Numbered from the stretch's first letter, positions 17,338-26,458 are shown. The stretch is DNA of 64,000 nucleotides from Thermoanaerobacterium aotearoense (GCF_009905255.1 NZ_CP047602.1:310001-374000); one strand, 5' to 3'. The notes: a model not told the origin generated them from the letters alone. Translations and numbers: made by a program.

Positions 17338-17346
17338 TGGTATAAT
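17338..17346 (+). promoter_or_regulatory. Extended -10 element of the dinB promoter
   Basis: TGGTATAAT at 17338-17346 is an extended -10 element 32 bp before the start; no good -35 is visible. No LexA box was recognised. Confidence 0.5.
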
Positions 17347-17377
17347 TGTTGTAGAAAAAAAGGTAGAGGGATAATAC

Positions 17378-18517
17378 ATGATGCGCAAGATAATCCATGT
17401 AGATATGGATGCTTTTTTTGCATCTGTTGAACAGCATGACAATCCAAAACTTAGAGGAAAGCCTGTCATAGTAGGTGGGCTATCTGGCAGAGGTGTCGTA
17501 TCTACATGCTCTTATGAAGCGAGAAAATATGGCGTTCATTCGGCGATGCCTATGTATATGGCGAAGACTTTATGTCCACACGGCGTTTTTTTGCCGGTAA
17601 GATTTCAGCGGTACAGGGAAGTCTCCGAAAAGGTGTTTGACATACTTTATAGTGTGACAGACATTGTGGAGCCTTTATCCATCGATGAAGCATACCTGGA
17701 TGTGACTGATATCGACAAAAATCCAGAAGATATTGCCAAGGAAATAAAAGAGAAAGTGTATATGACGACAGGGCTTACTGTGTCTGCAGGCGTTTCATAC
17801 AATAAATTTCTTGCCAAGATTGCGTCGGATTGGAATAAACCTGATGGGCTCATGGTCATAACTGAAGACATGGTGCCTGACATATTGAGACCATTAAGCG
17901 TGTCGAAAGTTTACGGCATTGGGAAAAAATCTTCGGAAAGGCTTAAAAAAATAGGCGTAGAGAAAGTGGATGATTTGCTTAAATTAAGCCAGGATGAGCT
18001 TAGGAATATATTTGGAAAGTACGGAAAAGAGATATACGACAGGATAAGAGGCATTGATTCAAGGCCTGTTGAGACTTACAGGGAGACGAAATCAATAGGG
18101 AAAGAGACAACTCTTAAAAAAGACACCAGCGATGTAGATTTGCTTTTAAAGTATTTAAGAGGATTTGCCAACATAGTATCATCAGAGCTTAAAAGTGAAG
18201 GCCTCTATTGCAGGACTGTAACCGTAAAGATAAAGACTTCAAATTTTATTGTCCACACAAGAAGCCGTACATTAAATGAATACATAGATTTGCCTGATGA
18301 TATTTATTCTGTTGCTGAGTCTATATTTAAAGAGGCTAAAATAATACAGCCTGTAAGACTTATAGGACTTTCTGTGTCAAATTTAAGTGCCATAAAGATA
18401 AAGCAGTTGTCACTTTTTGACTTGGATGTCAAGAGAAATTTAAAGATCGATAAGATAGTGTATGATGTGAATAAGAAGCTTGGAGGACATTTTGTAAAAA
18501 GAGGAAGCGATATGTAG
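17378..18517 (+). CDS. dinB: DNA polymerase IV (Y-family translesion polymerase)
   Basis: 379 residues. The catalytic palm begins at HVDMDAFFASVEQ. The second acidic pair is in SIDEAYLDVTD. A helix-hairpin-helix thumb is seen (VYGIGKKSSERLKKIGVEKV), then the little-finger domain (IGKETTLKKDTS). The C-terminal QLSLF is a sliding-clamp binding motif. It copies past damaged bases at the fork. The second of two adjacent ATGs is also a possible start. A MATE exporter gene follows 10 bp downstream and is probably co-transcribed. Confidence 0.93.
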   Translation: MMRKIIHVDMDAFFASVEQHDNPKLRGKPVIVGGLSGRGVVSTCSYEARKYGVHSAMPMYMAKTLCPHGVFLPVRFQRYREVSEKVFDILYSVTDIVEPLSIDEAYLDVTDIDKNPEDIAKEIKEKVYMTTGLTVSAGVSYNKFLAKIASDWNKPDGLMVITEDMVPDILRPLSVSKVYGIGKKSSERLKKIGVEKVDDLLKLSQDELRNIFGKYGKEIYDRIRGIDSRPVETYRETKSIGKETTLKKDTSDVDLLLKYLRGFANIVSSELKSEGLYCRTVTVKIKTSNFIVHTRSRTLNEYIDLPDDIYSVAESIFKEAKIIQPVRLIGLSVSNLSAIKIKQLSLFDLDVKRNLKIDKIVYDVNKKLGGHFVKRGSDM

Positions 18518-18527
18518 GGGGGTCAAA

Positions 18528-19895
18528 ATGGAGAAAACTGAACAGCGATTTAGCCTTCAAAAGGAAATATTGGAGCTGGCATGGCCTTCTATAACTGAAC
18601 AAATGCTTATAATGATGGTTGGCATGGTATCAACCATATTTGTAGGTCACATAAGTACAGCAGCTATAGCGGCAGTAGGCATGATAAATACTTTGGTGTT
18701 TTTCTTTCAATCTATATTTGCAGGGCTGTCTACAGGGTGTACGGTAATCGTTGCAAGGCTGATAGGAGAAGATGACGATGAAAATGCAAAGCTTGCTGTA
18801 ATGCAGGCGCTTGTAATGTGCATAATCATTTTTATTTTGTTTACCGTTTTCGGATACATCTTTGCTGTCCCGCTGATAAAATTGTTTTTTGGTTCTGTAG
18901 CAAAAGATGTATTTGAGCTGGGGCTTATGTACTACAAGATCATTCTTTTAGGCATGCCATTTGTGATAATAGATATTGTATTGGGTGGTGCGCTAAGAGG
19001 TGCAGGTGACACCAGGACGCCAATGTACATTACTGCTACCATAAATTTGATAAGCCTAATCTTAAATTCTCTTACAGTCTTTGGCGTAAATGTCGGTGGA
19101 CATCAGCTTATACCTGCTTTTGGAGTAAAAGGTTCTGCCATGTCTGTTACTATAGCGAGGGTCATAGGCGGTTTTATACAACTTTATGTTCTTTACTTTG
19201 GAAAGAGAAGGATCAATTTAAGCATAAAAGACGGAGTGAAGCTTAATTTTCCCATGATGTTAAGAATCGTGAAGGTTGGCGTCCCTGCGTCTTTAGAGCA
19301 GCTTATAATGCAAGGCGGATTTTTGATAATGCAGGTTATAGTTTCTACAATGGGTACTGCGTCTATTGCAGTGTACCAAATAGGCATGAATGCCAATGGC
19401 CTTGCATTTATGCCTATATTCGGATTTCAACTGGCAGCCACTTCCTTGGTCGGAAGGAGCTTAGGGGCCAGAAAGATGATGTTGGCAGAGACGTACGGAA
19501 AACTGTCAAATAAAATAGCTGTGCGGATAATAACAGTCATAGGCATTGCCATGTTTATATTTGCACGTCAGCTTGCTGCGCTTTATTCAACAGATCCTGA
19601 AGTCATAAGGATGGGTGCTGTAGTAATAAGGATATTTGCTGCGATTGAACCGATGCTGGCTATAATGAATGTGCTATCTGGTGTTTTAAGGGCAGCAGGG
19701 GATCTGGTGTATATAGTCGTGACGGCATTTATAGGGCTTTGGCTTTTCAGGATTGCTATAGGATACGCTTTAGGCAAGTGGATGGGCATGGGCATATATG
19801 GCATATGGATAGGAATATGCTTTGACTTCGTCGTTCGTTCTTTCATGTACACTTATAGATTTAAGCAGGGAAAGTGGAAATATCTTATGGTGTAA
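18528..19895 (+). CDS. MATE family efflux transporter
   Basis: 455 residues with 12 predicted membrane helices in two similar halves. Family features include ITEQMLIMMVGMVSTIFVGH near the N-terminus, GALRGAGDTRTPM at the end of the first half and SGVLRAAGDL in the second half. MATE proteins expel cationic drugs or metabolites using Na+ or H+ gradients; which ion is used cannot be told. A GGGGGG site precedes the start, 10 bp after dinB. Confidence 0.9.
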   Translation: MEKTEQRFSLQKEILELAWPSITEQMLIMMVGMVSTIFVGHISTAAIAAVGMINTLVFFFQSIFAGLSTGCTVIVARLIGEDDDENAKLAVMQALVMCIIIFILFTVFGYIFAVPLIKLFFGSVAKDVFELGLMYYKIILLGMPFVIIDIVLGGALRGAGDTRTPMYITATINLISLILNSLTVFGVNVGGHQLIPAFGVKGSAMSVTIARVIGGFIQLYVLYFGKRRINLSIKDGVKLNFPMMLRIVKVGVPASLEQLIMQGGFLIMQVIVSTMGTASIAVYQIGMNANGLAFMPIFGFQLAATSLVGRSLGARKMMLAETYGKLSNKIAVRIITVIGIAMFIFARQLAALYSTDPEVIRMGAVVIRIFAAIEPMLAIMNVLSGVLRAAGDLVYIVVTAFIGLWLFRIAIGYALGKWMGMGIYGIWIGICFDFVVRSFMYTYRFKQGKWKYLMV

Positions 19896-19963
19896 ATAAT
19901 GGTGTTGCAAATTTGATAAAATAAATTTATTATAAAAGTATAATTAAGCTGGGAGTTGATTTT

Positions 19964-20470
19964 GTGGATATATTTATTGAAAAACTTGTAAAGAAACAGA
20001 GGACATCTAAAGATACGCTTAAAGCTTTGGGACTTATTTTAGCTTCATTGGTAATTGTTTTTTTTATAATACCACTTATACCTTTTGTGAAAGGTTTCCT
20101 CATCTTTTTTATCGTTGCCATACCTTTTTTTGCTTACTACGTGATTAAATCGCAAAACATTGAATACGAGTACGCATATACCAACGGTGAGCTGGATGTA
20201 GACAGGATAGTGGCTGAAAGCAGGAGGAAAAGACTTTTAAGTGTTGACTGCAAAGACTTTGAAATCGTAGCAAAGGTGTCAAGCGACAAGTATTCAGATG
20301 AGTACAGAAAGATACCAAACAAGGTAGAAGCGGTAAGCTCAATGGCATCGCCCGATGTGTACTTTGCTGTCTTTGAAAATGGCGGCAAAAGGACGATTCT
20401 CTACTTTGAACCTAATGATAAGATGATAGAAGCCATGTGGAAGTACATACCAAGAAAGTTCTTTAAATAA
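19964..20470 (+). CDS. Conserved small membrane protein of unknown function
   Basis: 168 residues. Two adjacent hydrophobic segments (about residues 22-45 and 46-60) follow a short basic N-terminus; the remaining 105 residues are soluble with alternating charge. It resembles the DUF6106 group of clostridial proteins, recognised with modest certainty. The start is GTG at 19964 after GGGAG. It is followed 16 bp later by trmL and could be co-transcribed. No function is proposed. Confidence 0.7.
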   Translation: MDIFIEKLVKKQRTSKDTLKALGLILASLVIVFFIIPLIPFVKGFLIFFIVAIPFFAYYVIKSQNIEYEYAYTNGELDVDRIVAESRRKRLLSVDCKDFEIVAKVSSDKYSDEYRKIPNKVEAVSSMASPDVYFAVFENGGKRTILYFEPNDKMIEAMWKYIPRKFFK

Positions 20471-20485
20471 AACGGAGGAATGTAA

Positions 20486-20956
20486 ATGCCTATAAATATA
20501 GTATTGGTTGAACCGGAGATACCACAAAATACGGGTAATATAGCCAGGACTTGTGTCCTTACAGGCTCTAAGCTTCATTTAGTAAAGCCACTTGGATTTT
20601 CTTTAAATGAGAAGTATTTAAAAAGATCTGGACTTGATTATTGGCCATACCTTGACTTAAAGGTGTACGAAAATTTAGAGGAGTTTTTAGAGTCTACAAA
20701 AGGATGTAAATATTATTTAGCTACGACGAAAGGCAAACACTTTTATCACGAAGTAGTGTATGAAGACGAGTCATACATCCTTTTCGGGAAAGAATCAGCA
20801 GGACTTCCTCAGTGGCTGAGGGAGAAGTACGAAGATGACTGCATAAGGATACCTATGAACGAGGTAAAAGCAGAAAGGTCTTTAAATTTGTCAAATTCTG
20901 TGGCAATTGTGGTTTACGAGGCATTAAAACAATTAGGTTTTCCAAATATGTATTGA
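20486..20956 (+). CDS. trmL: tRNA (cytidine/uridine-34 2'-O)-methyltransferase TrmL
   Basis: 156 residues, the normal size. SPOUT-fold motifs are in order: PQNTGNIARTCVLTGSKLH, LFGKESAGLPQWL (glycine-rich AdoMet knot) and RIPMNEVKAERSLNLSNSVA. It methylates the wobble nucleotide of tRNA-Leu isoacceptors. GGAGG precedes the start. Confidence 0.93.
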   Translation: MPINIVLVEPEIPQNTGNIARTCVLTGSKLHLVKPLGFSLNEKYLKRSGLDYWPYLDLKVYENLEEFLESTKGCKYYLATTKGKHFYHEVVYEDESYILFGKESAGLPQWLREKYEDDCIRIPMNEVKAERSLNLSNSVAIVVYEALKQLGFPNMY

Positions 20957-21300
20957 TAAAGAGTGCAGCTAAAATCAGTGTTTCTTTATTAAGCAGCTTA
21001 GTTGTACGGATCAAGATATTATTAATGCAGGTGGACTAATTTTTGAACAGTTCGCCTGCATACTTTATTTAATTTCTTTTATACACCTTTTAATCTTGCT
21101 TAAGAAAGTTTACAAATATTTTTGGCTGCATTATATGTTGCTGGTTACAGCACTTATATTGATTTTAGTTGCATCAATTATAGGAAGGCATTAAAAGATG
21201 TTCGAGCACAGGAACTTAAGATTGTCTGTAAAAGTTTGTTGTTAATTATTGCCTGTTGCGGTATACTTACAGTAAGAGATACCAATTGCAAGGTGGTGTT
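20957..21300. other. 344-bp intergenic region with one hairpin
   Basis: No convincing gene. A 13-bp stem with two G-U pairs runs from 21025 (ATGCAGGTGGACT) to 21061 (AGTTCGCCTGCAT), followed by a T-rich stretch; it may terminate the trmL transcript. A 60-codon open frame at 21122 lacks a ribosome site and resembles nothing known. The promoter of the next gene could not be pinned down. Confidence 0.5.
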
Positions 21301-23067
21301 ATGATGGCTGATAATAAATTGATATACGCAATTGAAGAGAGAATAGGACAGCCTGATTTGTTTACCGGAAGAAAGGAAGAGCTGTCTTATTTTGAAAGAT
21401 GGGCAGACGAGATATCTATGAAATTATCAAGATCAACAGCACTGCTGTCAAGAGGGAAAAAAGGAAAAACAGCACTTGTGGAAAGGCTTTACAATATCAT
21501 ATACACAAAAAATGGACCTTTAGTGCCATTTTATTTTGAAGTAAAGGAAGGCAGCAAATGGATCGTTGACTTTGCTTTAAGCTTTTATACGTCTTTCATA
21601 TCTCAATATCTTGGTTTTAAACTAAGGGATGTAAGCTTATGCCGTACAATAAAAAGCCTTGATGAGTTAAATGAAATTGCATTGAAAAACGGATATAAAG
21701 CCATTTCAGATAACATAAAGCTATTTAAAGATGCGTTAAAAGATAAAGATATGGTTGATACGATTTGGAATAATGCTCAATCGGCACCGCATAGAATTGC
21801 AAGCGTGACAGGTGATTACATAGTACAGATAATCGATGAATTTCAATTTATGAATAGTGAAATATACTGGGATACTGGAAAAACAAGAGTAGCTAATGAT
21901 CTTGCAGGAACATATTTGTCGTTGGCAGAATCAAAAGTTGCGCCAATGCTTGTAACGGGAAGCTGGGTAAGCTGGCTTAAGAACATAATAAGAGGTCAAT
22001 TGCCAGGAAGATTTATAGAGACAGAGCTTAATAATTTAAAAGAAGAAGAAGGACTTGAAGCAATATACAATTACAGCATAATAACAGGCGTTCCCGTGTC
22101 AGATGATGTGGCATTGTATCTAAACAAATTAGTAAACTCAGATCCATTTTATATAAGTGCAATAATACGAAGCATATACAAAGACAAAGATTTAACTACT
22201 ATTGACGGGCTTATGAAAACACTGGATTTTGAATTAAGGCGTGGCAGCATATACGGAACATGGATGGAATACATAACTCGAACATTAAGCACGGTGAATG
22301 ATAAAAATGCAAAGAAAATAGTTTTGTTTTTGTCAAAAAATAGAGAGAAAGAGTGGACGCGGCAAGAGATAATAGCTAAGTGCAATTTGCCGTATGATGA
22401 CAGAGAAGCTGAGAACAAACTTCAAATGCTAATAAAGGGAGATCTCATAAGTGAAGGGAGTACAAGCATAAGGTATAAAGGCATGACAGATGACATATTT
22501 TATAAAGTGTTTAGATACAAATACGAGGAAGAAATAGAGAATTTTCCGTTAGAGAAAATATTAGATGAAGAACGTGAAAAAGAGCTTATGCAGATAGAGG
22601 CTTTGCAAAAAGAAATAAAAAGTTTAAAAGGCAGAGAAAAGTATTATAAAGGACATATATTAGAATATGTATTGATGAAGTACCTTAAGTTTGAACAATA
22701 TAAAAAAGAAAATGCAGCGTTGAAAGACAAAATATACAATCCGATACAAGGAGCTGAATTTACAAGATATCAAGAGGTAAAACCATACAAGGTTATGTTA
22801 GAAGGTGGAAGAGAACACGAAATAGATATCTGGGCAAAAAGCTATGAAGAAGGTAAAGATCTTTTCATAGAAGTAAAAAGTTGGGAGAAGCCTATTAGCA
22901 AAAATGATGCTGAGAAATTTGTAAAAACAGTAAGAGATATGAAGACTTTAGGCATAAAAGGTTACTTTATATACTATTCGATTAATGGTTTTGAAGATGA
23001 TGCAAAAAAATATCTTGATGACAATGGAATAATGTATGCCGACAAAAAAAGCTGGGCTATCGTATGA
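21301..23067 (+). CDS. AAA/STAND-type ATPase with C-terminal nuclease-like domain
   Basis: 588 residues. The N-terminal ATPase has a Walker A-like loop (RGKKGKTALVERL) and Walker B IVQIIDEFQF, in the style of archaeal-type (MNS) ATPases. A winged-helix-like region follows (ILFLSKNREKEWTRQEII equivalent near residues 340-400). A coiled stretch comes next, then about 110 C-terminal residues with a PD-(D/E)xK pattern: E-x-D in GREHEIDIWAKS and E-x-K in LFIEVKSWEK. Such proteins occur sporadically in thermophiles and are suspected of roles in defence or mobile elements; the function is unknown. The start at 21301 follows AAGGTGGTG; an adjacent ATG is equally possible. It borders, but is not inside, the downstream insertion sequence. 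Confidence 0.7.
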   Translation: MMADNKLIYAIEERIGQPDLFTGRKEELSYFERWADEISMKLSRSTALLSRGKKGKTALVERLYNIIYTKNGPLVPFYFEVKEGSKWIVDFALSFYTSFISQYLGFKLRDVSLCRTIKSLDELNEIALKNGYKAISDNIKLFKDALKDKDMVDTIWNNAQSAPHRIASVTGDYIVQIIDEFQFMNSEIYWDTGKTRVANDLAGTYLSLAESKVAPMLVTGSWVSWLKNIIRGQLPGRFIETELNNLKEEEGLEAIYNYSIITGVPVSDDVALYLNKLVNSDPFYISAIIRSIYKDKDLTTIDGLMKTLDFELRRGSIYGTWMEYITRTLSTVNDKNAKKIVLFLSKNREKEWTRQEIIAKCNLPYDDREAENKLQMLIKGDLISEGSTSIRYKGMTDDIFYKVFRYKYEEEIENFPLEKILDEEREKELMQIEALQKEIKSLKGREKYYKGHILEYVLMKYLKFEQYKKENAALKDKIYNPIQGAEFTRYQEVKPYKVMLEGGREHEIDIWAKSYEEGKDLFIEVKSWEKPISKNDAEKFVKTVRDMKTLGIKGYFIYYSINGFEDDAKKYLDDNGIMYADKKSWAIV

Positions 23068-23083
23068 TAATCCAGCTTTAATT

Positions 23084-23396
23084 TTAATCTTTCAATGCCA
23101 AAAGAATTTTATTCACTTCTTTTGCAACCTTATCAAATTCTTCAGGCGTTAATGACTGCGCACCATCTGAAAGGGCCATGTCGGGATGTGGGTGTACTTC
23201 TATGATGAGTCCATCTGCCCCAACTGCTACAGCAGCCCTTGATAATGGCGCTATAAGGTCACGCCTGCCTGTGCCGTGACTTGGATCGACAATCACAGGT
23301 AGATGCGAAAGGTTTTTAACGGCAGCGACGGCATTTAAGTCCAGAGTGTTCCTTGTGTACGTCTCAAATGTGCGTATGCCCCTTTCACAAAATATG
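23084..23396 (-). pseudogene. aroF: aroF 3' part (DAHP synthase C-terminus), cut off by an IS
   Basis: The last ~104 codons of type I 3-deoxy-D-arabino-heptulosonate 7-phosphate synthase. CERGIRTFETYTRNTLDLNA, the phosphate-binding [12 protein letters not shown] and [14 protein letters not shown]-like (here [15 protein letters not shown]) are conserved and free of stops. It continues exactly the 5' part at 25369-26072. It has no start signals of its own; an open frame enters from the IS. The disruption should abolish the enzyme unless the element excises. Confidence 0.9.
23388..23396. repeat. Left 9-bp target-site duplication
   Basis: CAAAATATG, identical to the copy at 25369-25377; both belong to the aroF reading frame. 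Confidence 0.85.
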
Positions 23397-25368
23397 AATA
23401 TTTTCGGCAACTTCTGTTGCCTGATATATCTGAATTTCAGGAGACATCTTTTAAATTTATCCCCCAAAATTTCATTCTGAAATCCTTTTTCGATTTCCAA
23501 TTCATTTACATCTTTATTTACATTGTAAGATTTTTTCTTTATATTTCCCTTTATTTAACATATATGGTTGCATTCTATCTTGACTTTTTTAAATCGCCCC
23601 AATAATCGAAATGGATGGTGTTTTTACCATACTACTTGTTATTGAGGTGATTTTATGTTGGGCGCATGGCGTTCGCATTCTGATTATCAGTCTTTCCTTG
23701 TCGAAAATATTCAACCCATTTATGCTTCAGATAAAAATCGTGTCCTTCAATTTTCTGAAGCTTTATCTAAACTCTATAATTTAGATCTTGATGTTCTTAA
23801 ACCTGTACTGGAACCTTATTACTCTAATACTGGTTCTCCAGCCAAAAATCAGCCTGAAGTTTTTCGGTCTTTTGTACTTATGTCTCTTCTTAAATGTCAC
23901 AGTATTACTAAATGGGTTTACACGCTTCATCATGATAATCTTTTGTGTTGCATGATTGGCGTGTCTCCTGATAATATTCCTGGTGTTGGTACTCATTATG
24001 ACTTGATTAACAGGTTATGGCTTGAGGATCCTGATATTGAAAAAGACCGACAGGATTCTCTCCATCCTTTTAAACGCAAACCACGTAAAAAACTTGCTAA
24101 AAATCAGAAGCTCCCACCACGCCACCCTGGTATTATACAGAAATTTGTTGATTTGGCTTTACAGGGTAAAATTTTTGAGTCAAGACCTGAGAAGCTTCTT
24201 CAACAAATTTTTGCCGATGTTGCTGTTAGGCCTTCCGCCAATGATGGCATCCTCGGTGATATTGAAAAACTTACTATCTCCGGTGACGGTACTTGTATTA
24301 AAACCGGCGGAAGTCCTTTCGGTATTAGAACTTGTGATTGTGCTAATAAGGGTATATTTAATTGTGACTGCCATCGCAAGTTCTCTGACCCCGATGCTCG
24401 CTATGGTTGGGATAGTTATCATGAGACATGGTTTTATGGTTATTCTGGTTATTTTTTAGTGACATACAACGAAGAGCTTAAATCTGATATTCCGATTTAT
24501 CTTCGCTTGGTTGAGGCTCCTCGTTATGATGGTGTTACTGCTATTATTGCTTTGTCTGAAGCAAGGGCTTTGTATCCTGATTTCGTTTTTGATAAATTTA
24601 TTGGTGATTGTGCTCATGATAATTACCCTACTTATCATCTTCTTAATAAGTGGAATATTAAACCTGTAATTCCGCTTAATAAGAAGAATAAAAACAACAG
24701 CAAGTACCAAGGTACTATTAAAATCAATGAAAATGGTATTCCTGTCTGTATGGCAGGATTATCTATGGTTTACAATGGTTTTATGAAAGACCGTAACAGA
24801 ATTAAATGGCGCTGTCCTTTTGCGACTGGTAAAGTTGATTCATGTAATTGTAAAGATAAGTGCTCCTCTTCTGATTATGGTAGAACCGTTTATACGAAGC
24901 CTTCATCTGATCCTCGCTTGTTTACCGTCATTCCACGTGGTTCTGATGAATGGAAATGCGAGATGAAAAAGCGAACTTCTTCTGAGCGTGTTAACAAAAG
25001 GCTTCTTAATGACTATGAGTTGGAGCTATCTAAAACCAGAGGCAAAAAGCGTTGGTCTTTCTGGATTATGATACATTCTATTAATATCCATCTTGATGCT
25101 AGATTGAAAAAATCTAAGTTTGATTTTATTTCTATGCTTGATGGATTATTAGGTAGAGCAGCATAAATATTGAGATTCCATATACTGTTAATTTTTAAAC
25201 CTATTTTATTAGGCTTTATTTCTTATACTCTTTTTTTAAATTGATTTTCATTATTTTACATTTTCTTTCCTCTTTTCAGTATTTTATCGCAAAGGCTTTG
25301 TTATTTTCTGTATCTAATTTCTAATTTATGCCATAGTATGACGCTGGAAATTAGTTTCCGAAATCACT
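23397..25368 (+). mobile_element. Insertion sequence, 1972 bp, inserted in aroF
   Basis: Bounded by 9-bp direct repeats. The ends are imperfect inverted repeats: the left end begins AATATTTTCGGCAACT, and the right end read inward begins AGTGATTTCGGAAACT (12 of 16 positions match). Each end carries a small subterminal hairpin (GGCAAC-TTCT-GTTGCC on the left, GGAAA-CTAA-TTTCC on the right). One transposase gene fills most of it. The 9-bp duplication and transposase length fit IS4-like groups; the exact family is not assigned. Confidence 0.9.
23655..25166 (+). CDS. DDE transposase of the insertion sequence (IS4-like superfamily)
   Basis: 503 residues, intact. Candidate catalytic acidic residues are D in LTISGDGTCIKTGG, D in FIGDCAHDNYPTYH and E in KKRTSSERVNKRLLNDYEL, the spacing and context expected of DDE transposases. 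Cysteine clusters (CDCANKGIFNCDC; CNCKDKCSS) suggest a metal-bound insertion. Codon use is strikingly T-rich compared with neighbouring genes, a sign of foreign origin. The start follows GAGGTG. It is opposite in direction to aroF. Confidence 0.85.
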   Translation: MLGAWRSHSDYQSFLVENIQPIYASDKNRVLQFSEALSKLYNLDLDVLKPVLEPYYSNTGSPAKNQPEVFRSFVLMSLLKCHSITKWVYTLHHDNLLCCMIGVSPDNIPGVGTHYDLINRLWLEDPDIEKDRQDSLHPFKRKPRKKLAKNQKLPPRHPGIIQKFVDLALQGKIFESRPEKLLQQIFADVAVRPSANDGILGDIEKLTISGDGTCIKTGGSPFGIRTCDCANKGIFNCDCHRKFSDPDARYGWDSYHETWFYGYSGYFLVTYNEELKSDIPIYLRLVEAPRYDGVTAIIALSEARALYPDFVFDKFIGDCAHDNYPTYHLLNKWNIKPVIPLNKKNKNNSKYQGTIKINENGIPVCMAGLSMVYNGFMKDRNRIKWRCPFATGKVDSCNCKDKCSSSDYGRTVYTKPSSDPRLFTVIPRGSDEWKCEMKKRTSSERVNKRLLNDYELELSKTRGKKRWSFWIMIHSINIHLDARLKKSKFDFISMLDGLLGRAA

Positions 25369-25377
25369 CAAAATATG
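25369..25377. repeat. Right 9-bp target-site duplication
   Basis: CAAAATATG, the partner of 23388-23396. Confidence 0.85.
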
Positions 25378-26072
25378 ACATTTGGATTTCCCTCTTTCAT
25401 GATGTATTCCGCTGCATTAAGCCATTCTTCTATGGTTGATGATAAGCCCCGCTTCAGTAAAACTGGCATATTTGACTTGCCTATTTCCTTTAAAAGCTCA
25501 AAATTTTGCATGTTTCTTGAGCCTACTTGGAGTATATCTGCATATTGTGATACTTTTTCGATGTGGGAGCTGCTGACTATCTCGGTTATAGTGACCATAC
25601 CTGTTTCCTGACCAACAGCGTTTAATATCTTAAGCCCTTCTTCTTCTAATCCCTGGAAAGAATATGGTGATGACCTTGGCTTATATGCGCCGCCTCTTAA
25701 AACTTTTGCACCGGATTTCTTGACTGCCCTGGCAGCTTCAAGCATTTGCTCATAGCTTTCTACAGCACAGGGACCTGCCATCATGACGAAACTGCCTCCG
25801 CCGATGTCTACATCTTTGACTCTTACCACAGTGCTGTCAGGCTTTGCAGACCTTGACACAAGCTTATACGGTGAGGAAATCCTGACGACGTCGTATACGC
25901 CTTCCATTGAGGATATAGGCTTATCTTCGAGGATTTCCACATTTCCGATGACGCCGATTATAGACCTTTCAGCACCATTTACTACGTGCGTCGATAGATT
26001 GAATTTATTTACGTATTCGCAGACATTTTTTATATTTTCTTCTGTGGCATTTTCTTTCATTATAATGACCAT
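25369..26072 (-). pseudogene. aroF: aroF 5' part (DAHP synthase N-terminus), interrupted by an IS
   Basis: The first ~234 codons of AroF: an N-terminal ferredoxin-like regulatory domain (from MVIIMKENATEENIKNV) and the start of the catalytic barrel (MMAGPCAVESYEQM, LRGGAYKPRSSPYSFQG, GSRNMQNFELLKEIG, LLKRGLSSTIEEW). Translation ends at a stop at the IS junction. Joining to the 3' part with one copy of the 9-bp repeat restores a continuous 335-codon frame, the normal size for this enzyme. The ATG at 26072 follows AAAAGGGG. Expression is governed by the T-box leader upstream. Confidence 0.92.
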
Positions 26073-26104
26073 CAAATCAACCCCTTTTAACATATTATCT
26101 TATA

Positions 26105-26348
26105 AAAAAAATCTCTCATCCCAAAGGACGGAGATTTTCCGCGGTACCACCTTTATTAACCATGAAAGGTTCACTCTAAGAGTACAATCATACTCCCTTC
26201 TTTTTAACGGTAGAAGACTCCGGCATCACCTACTTTAGTTTCAGATCGCAACTTAAGAGGGAACTTCAATATGCTTAAGATGTCCGGCTTCCACCATCCC
26301 GGACTCTCTTTAATCCTCTACATACCTACTTTCCTCTTTCATCGTCTT
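26105..26348 (-). ncRNA. T-box leader (phenylalanine specifier) controlling aroF
   Basis: Canonical parts, minus strand. Stem I base AAGAGG (26333-26338) pairs with CCTCTT (26255-26260). AGTA (26327-26330) faces GAA to form the loop E motif. GAA is followed by one base and then TTC (26261-26263), the specifier position, which reads Phe. The antiterminator T-box AAGGTGGTACCGCG is at 26139-26152. An intrinsic terminator with an eight-T tail ends near 26105. Uncharged tRNA-Phe would stabilise the antiterminator and turn on aroF. Confidence 0.88.
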
Positions 26349-26368
26349 TCACTCAAATTATTGTAATA

Positions 26369-26397
26369 ATAATACAACAAAAAGACCCTTGTGTCAA
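26369..26397 (-). promoter_or_regulatory. Promoter of the T-box/aroF unit
   Basis: TTGACA (26392-26397), a 17-bp spacer, TATTAT (26369-26374) on the minus strand. Confidence 0.8.
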
Positions 26398-26429
26398 TAA
26401 AATTTTTTACTTTAAATTACTAAAATGTT

Positions 26430-26458
26430 TTTACACATCTTTTATATTATGCTAAAAT
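26430..26458 (+). promoter_or_regulatory. Promoter of the FAH-larA gene group
   Basis: TTTACA (26430-26435), a 17-bp spacer, TAAAAT (26453-26458), 33 bp before the start codon. Confidence 0.65.

Noticed and set aside
21122-21304. A 60-codon open frame before the ATPase-nuclease gene
   Set aside because: No ribosome site, no resemblance to known proteins, and it overlaps the next gene's start; treated as noncoding.
23084-23500. A 138-residue protein reading from the IS into the aroF 3' end
   Set aside because: The first ~35 codons are IS end sequence read backwards; only the aroF part is meaningful.
21301-25368. The ATPase-nuclease gene as cargo of the insertion sequence
   Set aside because: The 9-bp repeats and inverted ends place the IS at 23397-25368, excluding the ATPase gene.
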